Positions 49,357-61,100 of a DNA stretch of 64,000 bases are shown here, piece by piece. A program made the translations under genes and the position numbers. The stretch covers positions 124,001 through 188,000 of the forward strand of contig NZ_JACICA010000003.1 of NCBI RefSeq assembly GCF_014195585.1. The letters run 5' to 3'. Position 1 is the stretch's first letter; each line of letters starts with the position of its first letter. The DNA comes from Alloprevotella rava. Lineage in GTDB: Bacteria; Bacteroidota; Bacteroidia; Bacteroidales; Bacteroidaceae. The notes beneath the pieces are model-generated. The model worked only from the letters and a program-made list of their open reading frames with translations. It was not told where the DNA came from and ran no database searches.

Positions 49357-51609
49357 ATGCTGAAGAAAATAGTTATAACTCTCTATGTGCTGATAGTAGT
49401 GTTGTTAGCTGCCATTACAATCATTGAAAATACCTACGACACCACTTTTGTGAATCAGCACTTCTATGGTAGCTGGTGGTTTAGCCTTTTGTGGGCTTTG
49501 CTCACTGCTGCTGGCATTACCTATATAGTGCAACGCCGACTGAAGCAGTGGGGCTTGCTCTTGCTCCACCTCTCCTTCGTCGTGATTCTATTGGGCGCGT
49601 GGCTCACCCATGTCACTTCGTTCAAAGGCACGGTACACCTGCGCGGCGACCAACCTACGAACCAGTATTCCGTGATGACGTCGATGACCGACACAGAGCA
49701 CCACACGCTGCCTTTCTACGTGAGGCTCGACCGCTTCCAAGTGGTCAATACCGCCGGAACGCTTGCGCCTACGGACTATGTAACGAACTTCGTCATTATT
49801 GATGGGGCGAAGAATCAGCCCGCACAAGTGTCAATGAACAAAGTGTACACTTATCGCGGCGTGCGTTTCTATCAAGCCAGCTACGACACCGATGAGCGCG
49901 GGAGCTACCTCAGTGTGAACAGCGACCCTTGGGGGCTGCCCGTCACTTATATAGGGTATGCGCTCCTTTTCTTCTCTCTGCTCTGGTTGCTCCTTGAGCC
50001 GAAGGCCACTTTCCGCCGCCTTCTCAAGAGTCCGCTGCTTCGCAAGGGCGCGCTCATGTTTGTGCTGGTGGCTTTCTCCTCGTTCCTGCCCGCTGCGAGC
50101 CAGGCAGCCACCACGGTGGACCGTGCTACTGCCGATAAGTTTGGCCGACTTTTCATCAACTACAACAACCGCATTTGTCCCGTTCAGACCTTTGCTTGCG
50201 ATTATGTGAAGAAGCTCTACGGCAAGCGTACCTATGAAGGACTCACACCCGAACAGGTGCTGACAAGCTGGATTTTCTTCCCCCGCGAATGGCGCAACGA
50301 GCATATCATTCGCGTGAAGAGCAGCGAGCTGCGCGAACATTTTGGATTGTCGGACTATGAGAGTGTGCATTCCTTCTTCCGCGATGGCAACTACATACTG
50401 GGCCCTTACGCCCATGAGTATGCCGAGGGGCAGACCGATGCCCTCCATAAAGCCTGCGCTGAGATGGACGCCAAACTGCAAGTGTGTATGTTCTTGCAAG
50501 AGGGTAGTGCGCTCACCATCTTCCCCCACACGGCGGGAGCTAACACTATCTGGTATAGTCCTGCTGATAGTCTGCCATCCTCTCTGGGGCAGATGAACAT
50601 TCTTTTCTTCCGCAACGCTTTCCCTTTGCTCTACGATCAGATTGTTTCGGGCGATGTGTCGAGTGCTAACCACGTGCTCGACAAAATGCTCTCCTATCAG
50701 CAGCAGAATGCAGGCCAGAGTCTGCCCACACCCATGCAGGTAGAGGCCGAGCGCATCTACAACGTAGTACCTTTCGCCACCATCTTGGCCATGGCGAACC
50801 TCGCGCTGGGTTTTCTGGCCTTGTTCTTGACCATTCGCCGCTTGATGCGAAATGACGGCAAGGCTCTATCGCGCAAGACCGACTATGTGCTGCTCGCGCT
50901 CTTAGGCGTGTCGTTCTTGACGCTTACTTTCAGCCTGGCTCTTCGCTGGATTGTTTCCGGCAATGTGCCGTTGAGCAACGGCTATGAGTCGATGCTCTCT
51001 GTGGCATGGTTTGTGGAATTGTTGAGCATCGTGGCCTATCGCAAAGCTCGTATTGTCCTCGTCTTTGGTTTCTTGCTGAGCGGTTTCTTCCTCTTGGTGA
51101 GCCATATCAGTCAGATGGACCCCGCCATTGGCCCTATGATGCCCGTGCTCAATTCGCCGCTGCTCTCGATTCATGTGAGCATCATCATGATGAGCTACGC
51201 ACTGCTGTCGCTCACTTTCATCTGTGCGCTCACGGCCGTTCTCATCCATTTCTTGATGCGTAAGGCCATCTCGAAGGCTGAGCGCGATTTGCGCGACGAA
51301 CGCTTAGAAGCCTTGCAGGTGTTGAGCCGCCTTTTCCTCTATCCCTCTATCACCACCATGGGGCTGGGCATCTTCATCGGTGCCATTTGGGCCAATATCA
51401 GTTGGGGGGCTTATTGGAGTTGGGACCCCAAGGAAACGTGGGCACTCATCACTTTTATGATTTATGCCGTTGTGCTCCACACGCAGAGTCTGCCCACCTT
51501 CCGCCGCCCCATGGTCTACCACCTCTATATGCTCGTGGCTTTCCTCAGCATCGTGATGACCTATTTTGGCGTGAACTATATCCTCGGCGGTATGCACAGC
51601 TATGCGTAG
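49357..51609 (+). CDS. ccsA: Cytochrome c biogenesis protein CcsBA (ResB-CcsA fusion)
   Basis: 750 residues. The N-terminal half is ResB/CcsB-like (membrane segments at about 5-25, 40-60, 65-85 and a large periplasmic domain from about 90); the C-terminal half is CcsA, with at least six membrane helices and the haem-binding WWD region 'WANISWGAYWSWDPKETWAL' (near 670-690). Single-chain CcsBA exports haem and attaches it to CxxCH motifs, needed for the di-haem protein encoded upstream. Presence in the same cluster suggests a private maturation system. It ends only 90 bp before a truncated porin. Confidence 0.94.
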   Translation: MLKKIVITLYVLIVVLLAAITIIENTYDTTFVNQHFYGSWWFSLLWALLTAAGITYIVQRRLKQWGLLLLHLSFVVILLGAWLTHVTSFKGTVHLRGDQPTNQYSVMTSMTDTEHHTLPFYVRLDRFQVVNTAGTLAPTDYVTNFVIIDGAKNQPAQVSMNKVYTYRGVRFYQASYDTDERGSYLSVNSDPWGLPVTYIGYALLFFSLLWLLLEPKATFRRLLKSPLLRKGALMFVLVAFSSFLPAASQAATTVDRATADKFGRLFINYNNRICPVQTFACDYVKKLYGKRTYEGLTPEQVLTSWIFFPREWRNEHIIRVKSSELREHFGLSDYESVHSFFRDGNYILGPYAHEYAEGQTDALHKACAEMDAKLQVCMFLQEGSALTIFPHTAGANTIWYSPADSLPSSLGQMNILFFRNAFPLLYDQIVSGDVSSANHVLDKMLSYQQQNAGQSLPTPMQVEAERIYNVVPFATILAMANLALGFLALFLTIRRLMRNDGKALSRKTDYVLLALLGVSFLTLTFSLALRWIVSGNVPLSNGYESMLSVAWFVELLSIVAYRKARIVLVFGFLLSGFFLLVSHISQMDPAIGPMMPVLNSPLLSIHVSIIMMSYALLSLTFICALTAVLIHFLMRKAISKAERDLRDERLEALQVLSRLFLYPSITTMGLGIFIGAIWANISWGAYWSWDPKETWALITFMIYAVVLHTQSLPTFRRPMVYHLYMLVAFLSIVMTYFGVNYILGGMHSYA

Positions 51610-51614
51610 GGGAG

Positions 51615-51696
51615 AAATACAATAAGCGCGTCGGCCGACAGCCTTATTCTGTCAGCTGACATCCTTATTGTATTTTCAAACGCAATAAGGATATTT
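51615..51696. repeat. Palindromic intergenic repeat, copy F, fused to a truncated gene
   Basis: AAATACAATAAG at the left, two core copies (TCGGCCGAC and TCAGCTGAC), AACGCAATAAGGATATTT at the right. It begins 6 bp after the ccsBA stop and ends exactly where porin homology begins (about 51697). Confidence 0.92.
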
Positions 51697-52632
51697 ACGC
51701 TCAAGGATACTTATTTACAGTATAGTTTCCAGAAGAATAACTTCCTTCGTGCCGGTTACTACACCGTGCCCTTCGGTCTCTCTTCTGCTTACAGCTCTGC
51801 TAAGAAAGAATACATGGACGAGCCAGAAGGAAACGTGTATCAAGTGGGCCGCCGCCTTGGTGTGATGCACACTATTTATAACAAGCCTTTCTGGGGACAG
51901 TATGGTGTGTTTGCCGACAATTCTGCACTGACAAAGAGTACCGACAAGAGTGGTCGTCAGGGCTACACGTTGGCTGCTCGTGGCGTTTGGCGTCCTATCA
52001 TGACTCAGGATTATGGCTTCCATGTAGGTTTCTCTTGGAACCGTGTGCAAGCTGAGGCTACCTCTAAGGGCAAACATGCTGCCATTGCTTACAACAAACG
52101 CTATCTCACCGTAGTGGATAAGACCGTGGCAACGGGGCTGACTCTCACAGATGCACGTTGGGAGAATAAATTTACAGCTGAGTTCCAAGGTATCTACCGC
52201 AACTTCCAGCTCTCCAGCCAGTACTATTGGTCGCACATTGCTCGCGAAGACGGTAATAGCTACGATACGGATGGTTTCTACGTTTCAGCACGTGGTATCA
52301 TTGTGAACCCAGGTAACTACAAGTACAACTTTGCTGGCTCTGGCGTTGACAATCCTTCTAATAACAACCTCGAATTGATGCTCGGCTATGGTTATCTGAA
52401 TCTCCGCGATGGCGATGCTTATGCAAAGAATCAGGCAGCTATTGCTGCTGGCATGCCAAGCGTTGACCTTTCCAAGGCTGGCCGTATGAGCGACATCAGC
52501 GCAGGTCTTTCCTACTTCTTGAACAAGCACGTCACCTTCCGTTTGAACTATCACTATGTGACGGTGAAGAACTTCGATCTTGAGAAAAAGAACGTCAATG
52601 TGCTTCAGGCCCGCGTTCAGTATATGTTCTAA
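51697..52632 (+). pseudogene. 5'-truncated phosphate-selective-porin-like gene
   Basis: From about 51697 the frame encodes 'LKDTYLQYSFQKNNFLRAGY', 'YTVPFGLSSAYSSAKKEYMD' and onward to a normal barrel end 'NVNVLQARVQYMF', 311 codons of sequence that match the last two thirds of an OprO/P-type porin. There is no signal peptide; a GTG at 51766 is the only start and lies inside the conserved strand. The frame is open back through the repeat to codon 51610, directly after and in phase with the ccsBA stop TAG. The missing 5' end was replaced by repeat copy F, so the gene is probably dead, unless read through from ccsBA. Confidence 0.8.
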
Positions 52633-52687
52633 ACTGAATTTCCAACCTACTCATCTGCCGAACCTTATTTTTCGGCTAGATAAAACT

Positions 52688-52724
52688 AAAGGGATGCTCC
52701 TTCAAATGGGGGTATCCCTTTTTC
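52688..52724 (+). terminator. Terminator after the truncated porin
   Basis: AAAGGGAT (52688-52695) with ATCCCTTT (52714-52721), then T-rich. An unused terminator for a dead gene suggests recent loss. Confidence 0.75.
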
Positions 52725-52876
52725 TTGGCATGATGGCCTCCAGCAGTAACTTTTTCCTCTGTGTTTTTCTTAGTGCTTTGTGTGCTCTTTTGCCCTTTTT
52801 TTTACTTTAGTTGGGAATAAAATGATGAAAAAGAGAGGAAAAGTAAAAAAAAGTGGTAAGTTCTTATGCATTTCTT

Positions 52877-52884
52877 TATATTTG
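52877..52884 (+). promoter_or_regulatory. -7 box before the small Gly-rich gene
   Basis: TATATTTG, 137 bp before ATG 53021. The 388-bp gap 52633-53020 has this box and the preceding terminator but no gene. Confidence 0.4.
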
Positions 52885-53020
52885 CCAAGTAGTCCATATT
52901 GTATGCTGTTTTGACTTTTTCGCAAAAACCGATTATAACCAAGCTTTTAAGGTAAGACAGGATATACTATTGACGAACATAAAAGATGAAAACTATAAAA
53001 TCTAAAAAACAAAAGAGCAA

Positions 53021-53209
53021 ATGAAAAAAAGAAGTTACCTTAAACCTTTGTCCAAATGGCAGGACATAGTTTTAGAAAAGAGTCTGCTTTTAGATGGCTC
53101 CGTCGGAGGTGGAAAGTTACCAGGGGGCGGTAATGCCAGCGAAGGCGGTAATCCACCTGCTGACACACGCCGTTGGACGTGGAATGAAGACTCTTGGAGC
53201 GATGACTGA
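53021..53209 (+). CDS. Small Gly-rich protein preceding the BspA-like gene
   Basis: 62 residues: 'MKKRSYLKPLSKWQDIVLEK', then 'LLDGSVGGGKLPGGGN' and an acidic end with four Trp residues in total. Same layout as the protein at 4697-4927: basic YLxP start, Gly-rich centre, Trp/Asp tail. No signal peptide. The interrupted BspA-like gene starts 67 nt after its stop, equal to the 69-nt gap between the other pair, a good sign of shared gene order. Role unknown. Confidence 0.6.
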   Translation: MKKRSYLKPLSKWQDIVLEKSLLLDGSVGGGKLPGGGNASEGGNPPADTRRWTWNEDSWSDD

Positions 53210-53275
53210 TATCCAGAGAGTCATCGGAAAAGCCAGGTGACTGGCGAGTTTTTAACCATAACATTTTACTATATT

Positions 53276-56200
53276 ATGAAACCAATTTACTCTATTTTAT
53301 ATGGGTTGTTGGGGTTGACGCTGTTTTTTTCAGCAGGTTCGCTCCATGCCCAAAATAATTATGTACAAGTATCTGATGCTAATGGTAATCTACTGAGGTA
53401 TTATTGCAATACTACGACCGGGCAAGCTTCTTTTATTGGTGTTGCCCAGTATGCAGTAGATGACGGTACAGCTTCAGTAGTGATTGCCGATGAGGTGACA
53501 GCAGCTGGTGGCCAGGTATTTCCCGTGACGGAAGTTCGAGCATCTGCCTGTAAATCTAATTCCAGTTTGGGGCAGTTGACCTTGGGGAGTAAAATCCATA
53601 TGCTGGGTAAGGAAAGCTTCTATGGCTGTCGGAATCTGAAGAAAGTAGTTCTCAATAGCCAATTAGACACTATTGCTTCTAATGCTTTTCAAGACTGTAA
53701 AGTCTTGAAGGATATTCAGTTGGAGCAGGCAACAAAACTACGCTTTATTGGAAATTATGCGTTCAATAATTCTTCCATCATGCAGGTCATCATGCCTCCA
53801 ATGGTGAAAACTATAGGTATGTCGGCTTTCTCTAATTGTAAAAACTTGCGGCAAGTAAAAATGAACGATGCCTTGAGTTACATGGGAAGCAAAGCCTTTC
53901 AGAGCTGCGATAGTTTGAAGACTGTTGAGTTTGGGAATGGACTTCGCACCATTACTTCCGAAGCGTTCTATTCATGTAAGGCTCTGACTAATGTGAAAAA
54001 CTTAGAGCGTATAACGCGAGTTGAGAGCAACGCTTTTAAGTTTGCTACAAGCGTGCAGGAGTTAACTTTCGGAGATTCATTACAGAATGTTGATATGTAT
54101 GCTTTCTCATGCTGCTACAATCTGCATACATTGACCTTTGGAAAGAGCTTAAAGAATATTGGTAATTACAGTCTTAGTCAATGTTTTTCTTTGCAAAAAA
54201 TTATACTTCCAGGCTCTATTTGTCCGTTTGGCCAGTATTTTTCCTTTCCCAAAACAGGAATAAATCTATATGTTCCTCTTGAAATGGTTGCAGTGTATCA
54301 GGGGAAAAATAATATACGTGGGCAGAACATTATAGCATTGGGTATGCCGGTGACGTTTGATGTGACGACAACGGCGGGAGGCGAACTCCAGACGAAGGTG
54401 GAAGCTTTGGGGCTTGCTACCAATGTGATGGAACTGACTGTCAGCGGGCCTATCAATGGTACTGATATTGACTATATTCACGGAAAACTAAGAGTTTTGC
54501 AGAAGCTTGACCTCCAGCAAGCACAGATTGTGGGCGGTGGCGATAGCTATCATATGTGGGGATTTACATCTAGTGGAATTCCTGCGAAATATCCCAACTA
54601 TAGCTTTAATACAGAGCCGAATGTCGTGGGCGATTATATGTTTTACAATATGCCACAGCTTCGGAGCTTAAAGCTACCTGTTGATGCCATTAAGATTGCC
54701 TCTTATGCTGTATCAAGAGTAGGATTGACTGAATAGGTTGATATTCCTGCTCATGTTGAAGAAATTGGTGAAGGAGCTTTCTCAGGATGTGGTAGTTTGC
54801 CTGGCGTTGTATTGAACCCAACTCTTAAAGAGATAGGTAAAGGAGCTTTTACCTCTTGTATCAGCTTGGCAGGAATAGATATTCCTAACTCTGTAAATTC
54901 TATTGGTCAAGAAGCTTTTTCGAAATGCGAAAATCTGCAAAATGTGAAGTTGCCCGATGCTCTGAAAGTAATTAATAGAGAGACTTTCGAACATTGTAAA
55001 AATTTGGAGCGTGTGACGTTGCCTTCTCGCTTAGAGGTGCTTGAAAATAGAGCTTTTTCTAATTGTGGTAATCTGTCATCTCCTATCACGATTCCCGGTA
55101 CGGTAACGAATATATGTTTTTATGCATTTGAAAACTGTGTGAAAATACCCGAGCTAATCATAGAAGAAGGAGTGGAACAGATTTCTCAAGGTGCTTTCAT
55201 GGCATGTAGGCTACTGACAAAGGTGACACTTCCTTCCACATTAAAAACAATTGAGCAGGAGGCTTTCTACAAATGTTCTCACCTAACAGATATTAGTATC
55301 CCAGAAGGTCTTTCCACACTGGGGGATGAAGTTTTCTTTAGTTGTGACAGTTTGCGCTCTATTACTCTTCCTGTATCAATAACGGAGATACCCAAAGGTA
55401 CGTTTTTAGGATGTAAAAAATTAGAGACAGTCAATCTGTCATCAGAATTGACGACTATCGGGACAGACGCATTTATATATTGTGAGAACTTGAAGTCGTT
55501 TGACTTTTCTGCTTATCCGAAACTGACTACGCTTCAAAAAGATTGTTTTAGCCAAACAGGACTACAACGCGTGGAACTTCCAGATCAGATAAATACGATA
55601 GAAATTGGAGTTTTTGGAAAATGCTCGAAGCTGGAACATATCAATGTGCCAACAGCGTTGACGGCAGTTCCTGATTATTTTGTATATAAATGTCCGGTAT
55701 TGACCGAAGTGGTGATGCATGCGGGAATTAAAACGATTGGGCGTAATGCTTTTTCAGATTGCATCGAATTGGAACATATAGATCTGCCCAATGGAATCAG
55801 CGAGATATCTAGTGGTGCTTTCTTACATTGCAAAAAACTACAAATAACGGAATTGCCTTTGGGACTTACCAACATAGGTTCTTATGCTTTTTCAGGAACT
55901 TCCGCACTTGATAGTATCAGCATCCCCAGAGGAGTTCAGATTCTGGGACCTGGTGCTTTTGAAGAAAGTGGCGTGCGCATTGTGGAACTTCCCGAAGGAA
56001 TTAAAACATTTTACGATAAGGTCTTTAATAAATGTCAGCGGCTAACAAAGGTTGTTTGGCCTGCAGATCAGAAGGAGATACCTTCTAAGACTTTCTACCA
56101 ATGTGATACACTCTCAACTTTTGATATTCCATTAGGGGTAACAGAGATTAAAAGTAGTGCTTTTGCAGAATGCAAAAACCTCTACAGTGTTAGCTTTCCA

Positions 56201-58141
56201 GAAACACTAAAGAAAATAGGATGGAGAGCTTTCGATAATTGTGCCTTAAAAGAAGTGGAGATTCCTGATTCCGTTACAGAAGTCGGCAATGAAGCTTTTG
56301 CAAACAATAAGTCTTTACGCAAAGCCTTTATGGGGCGTAATATTGTCTATAAGAATGGAGCTAAGTTTAATTTCTTTTCCCAATGTGACTCTCTTCAGTT
56401 GCTCCGCATCTTTGTTTCAAAACCGATACCGATGTCAGAATATGATGCTTCTACTTGTATGTCGTATCGGAAAAAATGTGTGCTTGAAGTGCCCTCTGGC
56501 TGTGATAGTATTTACCGTGCTACTGATGTGTGGAGAGATTTCAAGGAAATTCGCGGTGTGACAGTTGGGGGCGATACGCTTGCCGCAGTCGATTTTGCAC
56601 TGCTCAAGATGATTTATGACCGATTGGATGGGAAAAACTGGACTAACCAGTGGGATCTCTCCTCTCCGGATCGCTTTGAGGGAAAGTGGCATGGTGTGAC
56701 AACGGATGGCGATCATATCACTGAAATAGTGTTGTACAACACCGAACTGCGCGGAGAAATCTTTGCAGAACTCTTCACGCTGCCTACACTGACTCGTCTT
56801 GAATTGACTAACGGAGAACTGAGGGGGAGTATCAATAAAGTGCTGGAAGGTAAGGAACAAAATGTCAGTCCTGTACTGAAAACAATAGCTCTCTCTTGCA
56901 ATCAGCTGACGGGCGACTTGTCTCCTTTTGCTAATAGTTTTCCTGCTCTGGAGAAACTTTATGTCGACTATAATCAACTGACTGCTATTTCTGTACCTAT
57001 CCATTCTTCGATCAGAGAGTTGGATTATTCGTGGCAGTTTATTGATCCCAATACACAAACCCCTGTAGTCTCCGATTCTTGTCCTGTTGTGCAGGTAGCT
57101 CTCGGTACTCCTTTTGAGCCCATAATTAGCACACTGCAAACTTATGATCATGAGAAGCAGGACTATAGTCGGGATAACTTCCGTAAAAATAAAATATATC
57201 ATTACACTATACTTGACGAAAATGAACCTGTACTTATGGTTAATCCATCGGCTTTCATTTACGACTCTTCCATAGACAAATTTAAAGTTGGTAGTGACCA
57301 ATTTGCTAAAGTGCCTCGGAATACGCCACAACCGTTTTGTTGCACTGGTTCTCCTTATGTGCCATTTTATTTCTCCTTGGACTGGATTGATGGTGATGTG
57401 AATATGGACAGAAATGTGGATCTTATCGATTTGCAATCTCTCATATATTATTGTGCTCATGAGAGCTCTTCATCTCAATTTCCTTTCAATTATATGACGG
57501 GTGATACCAATGAGGACAAAGAGATAGACGTGCGCGATGCAGTAGTTACTGTCAATCGTATTTTGGACTGGAAGGGCGAAGAGCCGCATCCGTCGCGTCC
57601 TTACTTTGCTGCACCCACAGTGGCTTGCAATGTAGTTGCTATAGAGGGTAACACGCTCCGTCTTGTCAACGCGGAAGAAGTGGCGGGTATCCAGCTCTCT
57701 CTGCAAGGTGTTAGTTCCGACGAGCTTCGCAAAGCTTCTGCGGTTAGTGGTATGAAGATGGCTTGCCGACAGACGGAAGAAGGGCTTCGCGTTTTGCTCT
57801 ATTCTTTCAGTGGGCAGACACTACAGCCCGGACAGCACGACCTCTTTGTTCAACTTCCGGCTGGAACTACAGTGTCTAAGGTTATATTAACCAATTTGGA
57901 TGCTAAACGTCTTGATGCCGTCGTTGCTTCAACGCTAACGGGATTGAATCAGATTTCACAAAATGAGATAGACCGTCTCTTTGCTGACGCTTCAGGGGAC
58001 ACAGTGCTATGTATCTATGCTCTTGACGGCCGTTTGCTCTATCAAGGGCAGCCACATATTGAACACTTTACCTCTCTTCCAAAGGGCACTTATGTGCTTC
58101 GTCTCGGAAACCGAACATACAAGGTGACGAGAGCTAAGTGA
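53276..58141 (+). pseudogene. BspA-like leucine-rich-repeat surface protein, interrupted by one in-frame TAG
   Basis: One continuous frame of 1,621 codons interrupted only by TAG at 54734-54736 (codon 487). Signal peptide 1-26 ('SAGSLHAQ'). More than 20 LRR-5 (TpLRR/BspA) repeats of about 23 residues, e.g. 'IGSYAFSGTSALDSISIP', occur on both sides of the stop, in the same phase. Later come a non-LRR domain (about 1090-1370), two dockerin-like repeats 'GDVNMDRNVDLIDL' and 'GDTNEDKEIDVRDA' (57391-57560), a cohesin-like region, and a T9SS-type tail ending 'GTYVLRLGNRTYKVTRAK'. Family role: adhesion to host or other bacteria. The TAG could be a nonsense mutation, a sequencing error or a recoded codon. 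Downstream translation could restart, but no signal peptide would be present. Confidence 0.85.
57391..57570 (+). other. Dockerin-like calcium-binding repeats
   Basis: Two DxNxDxxxxxxD motifs, 'GDVNMDRNVDLIDL' and 'GDTNEDKEIDVRDA', spaced as in type I dockerins, inside the BspA-like protein just before its C-terminal T9SS tail. Confidence 0.65.
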
Positions 58142-58178
58142 TAAGTTACAAGTTATAAGAAAAAAATAAAATAAGACT

Positions 58179-61100
58179 ATGAATATCCGACATTTTTTCA
58201 GTTTCGTAGTGCTGATGCTCTGCTCTCTTGTGGTACAGGCGCAGACAAATATTCTGCAAGTGCCCGACATGGACTACGCCGCCGGAAAGCGTCTCGACAT
58301 TCCGGTGGAAATGGAGAACACCAGCAATGTGGTGGCTGTTCAATTCGACATTCAGCTGCCTTATCATTCGGTGGCCGACTCCTTGCTCCCTTCTCGCTTA
58401 AAGGGGCATGAAATGACCGTAACAAAGCTGAGTTTTTATAAATACCATTCAGATTTTGCTTATCGTGTAATTATTTATAGTGCTAACAATAATGAACTGA
58501 TAGGAAGTTCAGGAGCGTTGGCTACATTCTCTGTGAAACTGCCTGAAAACTTAGAAAATGGTAAAAAACTCAACGTGAAGCTCCACAATGTCATACTGAG
58601 CGATCGTGACGGAAAGAATGTGGCAACAGGTAGTAAGGATGGAGTTATTACGGTGAAGTTAGTACCACGCCCAGACCTTGTTCCTACAGATGTGAAAGTG
58701 GCACAAACACAGGCCTCACCGAAAGATCTTCTCGATTTTAATTGGACGGTTCGAAACCAAGGTGATTCTATTGCCGCTGCTGGCTGGACGGAGAAAATCT
58801 TTCTCCAGAATGAAGATGGAACCAAAGTGTATGTAGGCATGACTTCCTATGAGGGAGTATTGGCCAAAGGTGCTTCTGTGAATCGTTCTTTGCAGCTACA
58901 GTTAGACGAGTTTCCCGCTATCAATGGTAACGTTCGTCCTATCGTACAGATACTGCCAGCTGCTGATTGCGGCGAGATAACTCTCGATCAAGGCAATAAC
59001 ACTGCAGCGGCAGACAATTACTCGCTTTACGTGAAGAAGTATCTTGTACTTACACCGTATCAGAAACCGATCCCCGAAAATAGCACGAGTGTCTACGCTT
59101 GTGAACTACGACGCACTGGTGATATCTCCTTTTCCGAAACATTCAAAGTAAAAGTGACGGATCGCAACGGAAATGAAGGTCGTCTGCGACTGATGGACGA
59201 AGGTAAGGTTACTTTTGTTCGAGGAACCAGTAGAGCCTATATAGGAGTTCAGCCTGTTAATGACGATATTGTAAGTCCTGACGATGTCATGCTGCTAATC
59301 GTGAACTCCGAACTCAATAACGGCTATGGAATGGTTCGCGATACGCTTCACATAGAGGAGGATGAACTCGCATCCCTTACGTTGACGCTTGACAAGCAGG
59401 ATTATAATGAGGGTGATATTATCCATGGTACGCTAACAGCAGAACGTCTATTTAGCGGACTACTTACCGTAAATCTTGCAATTGAAAATCAGGAACGTTT
59501 CTCGATTCCTCGGCGTGTAATTTTTGCCGAAGGGGCTACAACGGCTAATTTTGATATCAAGGTTCTTGATGACAAACTACCGGCAAATGACATTACTGTG
59601 AAGCTAACGGCTACTGCCAAACGCTATACTCCAGCAAATGTTCTTTTCCTGCTTCACGATAATGATATGCCTGCTATTTCCCTCACGCTGACTCCGAAGA
59701 CTGTCGGCGAGAATGCTGGACCACAAGCCATTTATGGTACGGTGACGCGTAGCGAGGTGACGGACAATAAAATCACCGTGAAGCTTTCCGATGACAGTCA
59801 GGGCGATATTTACTATTCTGTAAGAACGCTTACGTTGCCGCCGGGAACAACTACGGCACACTTCCCGCTCGGTGTGGTCGACAATAACAACAAGGAAGGC
59901 GACCGAATGGTACATATTCGTGCAGCTGTTTATATGACAGATTGCGACTGTGATGCTATCGGCGACAAGCAAGGTGCTGTTTCCGATTCTATTCTGATTA
60001 CGGATGATGACGGCCCGATGCTTTCTGTTACAACCTCCAAACCGACAGTGTTGGAAGGCGATGAGTCGGGCACTCGCTTAACCGTAAGGCGCAACACAGA
60101 AACGTCTTCGCCACTTACGGTAGAGCTGAAAAGTGATGGAACCGATGTGGAACTGCCGTCCAGCGTAACGATTCCCGCAGGACAATCTTCTGTCACTGTT
60201 ACCTTCAAAGCACTTGCCAATGGTGTTCAAGAAGGCGATCGAACAGTTAGCGTGACTGCTACGGCCAACGGATTTAGTACAGGTTCTTGCTGGATGTTGA
60301 TTTCCGACCGCACTCTGCCCGATGCAGCTTTTGGTACCCTGAGTCTTTCCAAGACTCAGGTGGATGCAGGAAGCAACGTTGATGCCACCATACTGCTGAA
60401 GAATATTGGTGCTGCTCCATTGCCAGCAGGCGTTATCATACAACTGCTGCAGGATGGGAAGGAAATCAGTAGCATGCCGCTGCCTGAAGCTCTGCCTGTT
60501 GCTTCTGAACGCGAGCTGACGATGCACTTCCGTGCTTCCGACGTGCCGGGTGACTACCGGATTACGGCCGTGGTGAACAGTGGAAAGAAAGTTGTTGAAC
60601 TACTGTATCTCAACAACAAGTCAGAAGCGGCCGATTTGAAAGTTCTTTCTCTCTATACATTTACTATTGCTGCCGATAAGGCTGTTTATAATGAAGGTGA
60701 CACTATCCGCTTGACAGGACAAGCAATGAAGAGTGGGGCAGGCGATGTCAATCAGTTGCGCGTTGAGCCGTATATTATCTTCAATGGTGACAGACAAGCT
60801 CTTGAAGTGCAGACTGATGCTTCTGGACACTATGAAACTAATTATGTTTTGCCAACAGGCTATCGTGGTTCGTTCAGCTATGGTGTATGTATTCCAGGAG
60901 AGAAACTCACGGACGAGATGGGTACGTTCAATGTTTATGGCTTCGAACGCACCTCAAAGGATTTCCTCAAGCATGAAGTGTTCAAGGGAGAACCCTATCA
61001 GGGCTCTATTATGCTAAAGAATATGACAGGTCTGTCTCTCCATAATATTACGCCTACCATAACATCTAATGCGGGAGAGTATCTGCTGGAAATGACGCCT

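Noticed and set aside
51766-52632. An independent 288-residue porin starting at GTG 51766
   Set aside because: Homology extends upstream of the GTG to about 51697, and there is no signal peptide; the truncated-gene explanation is simpler.
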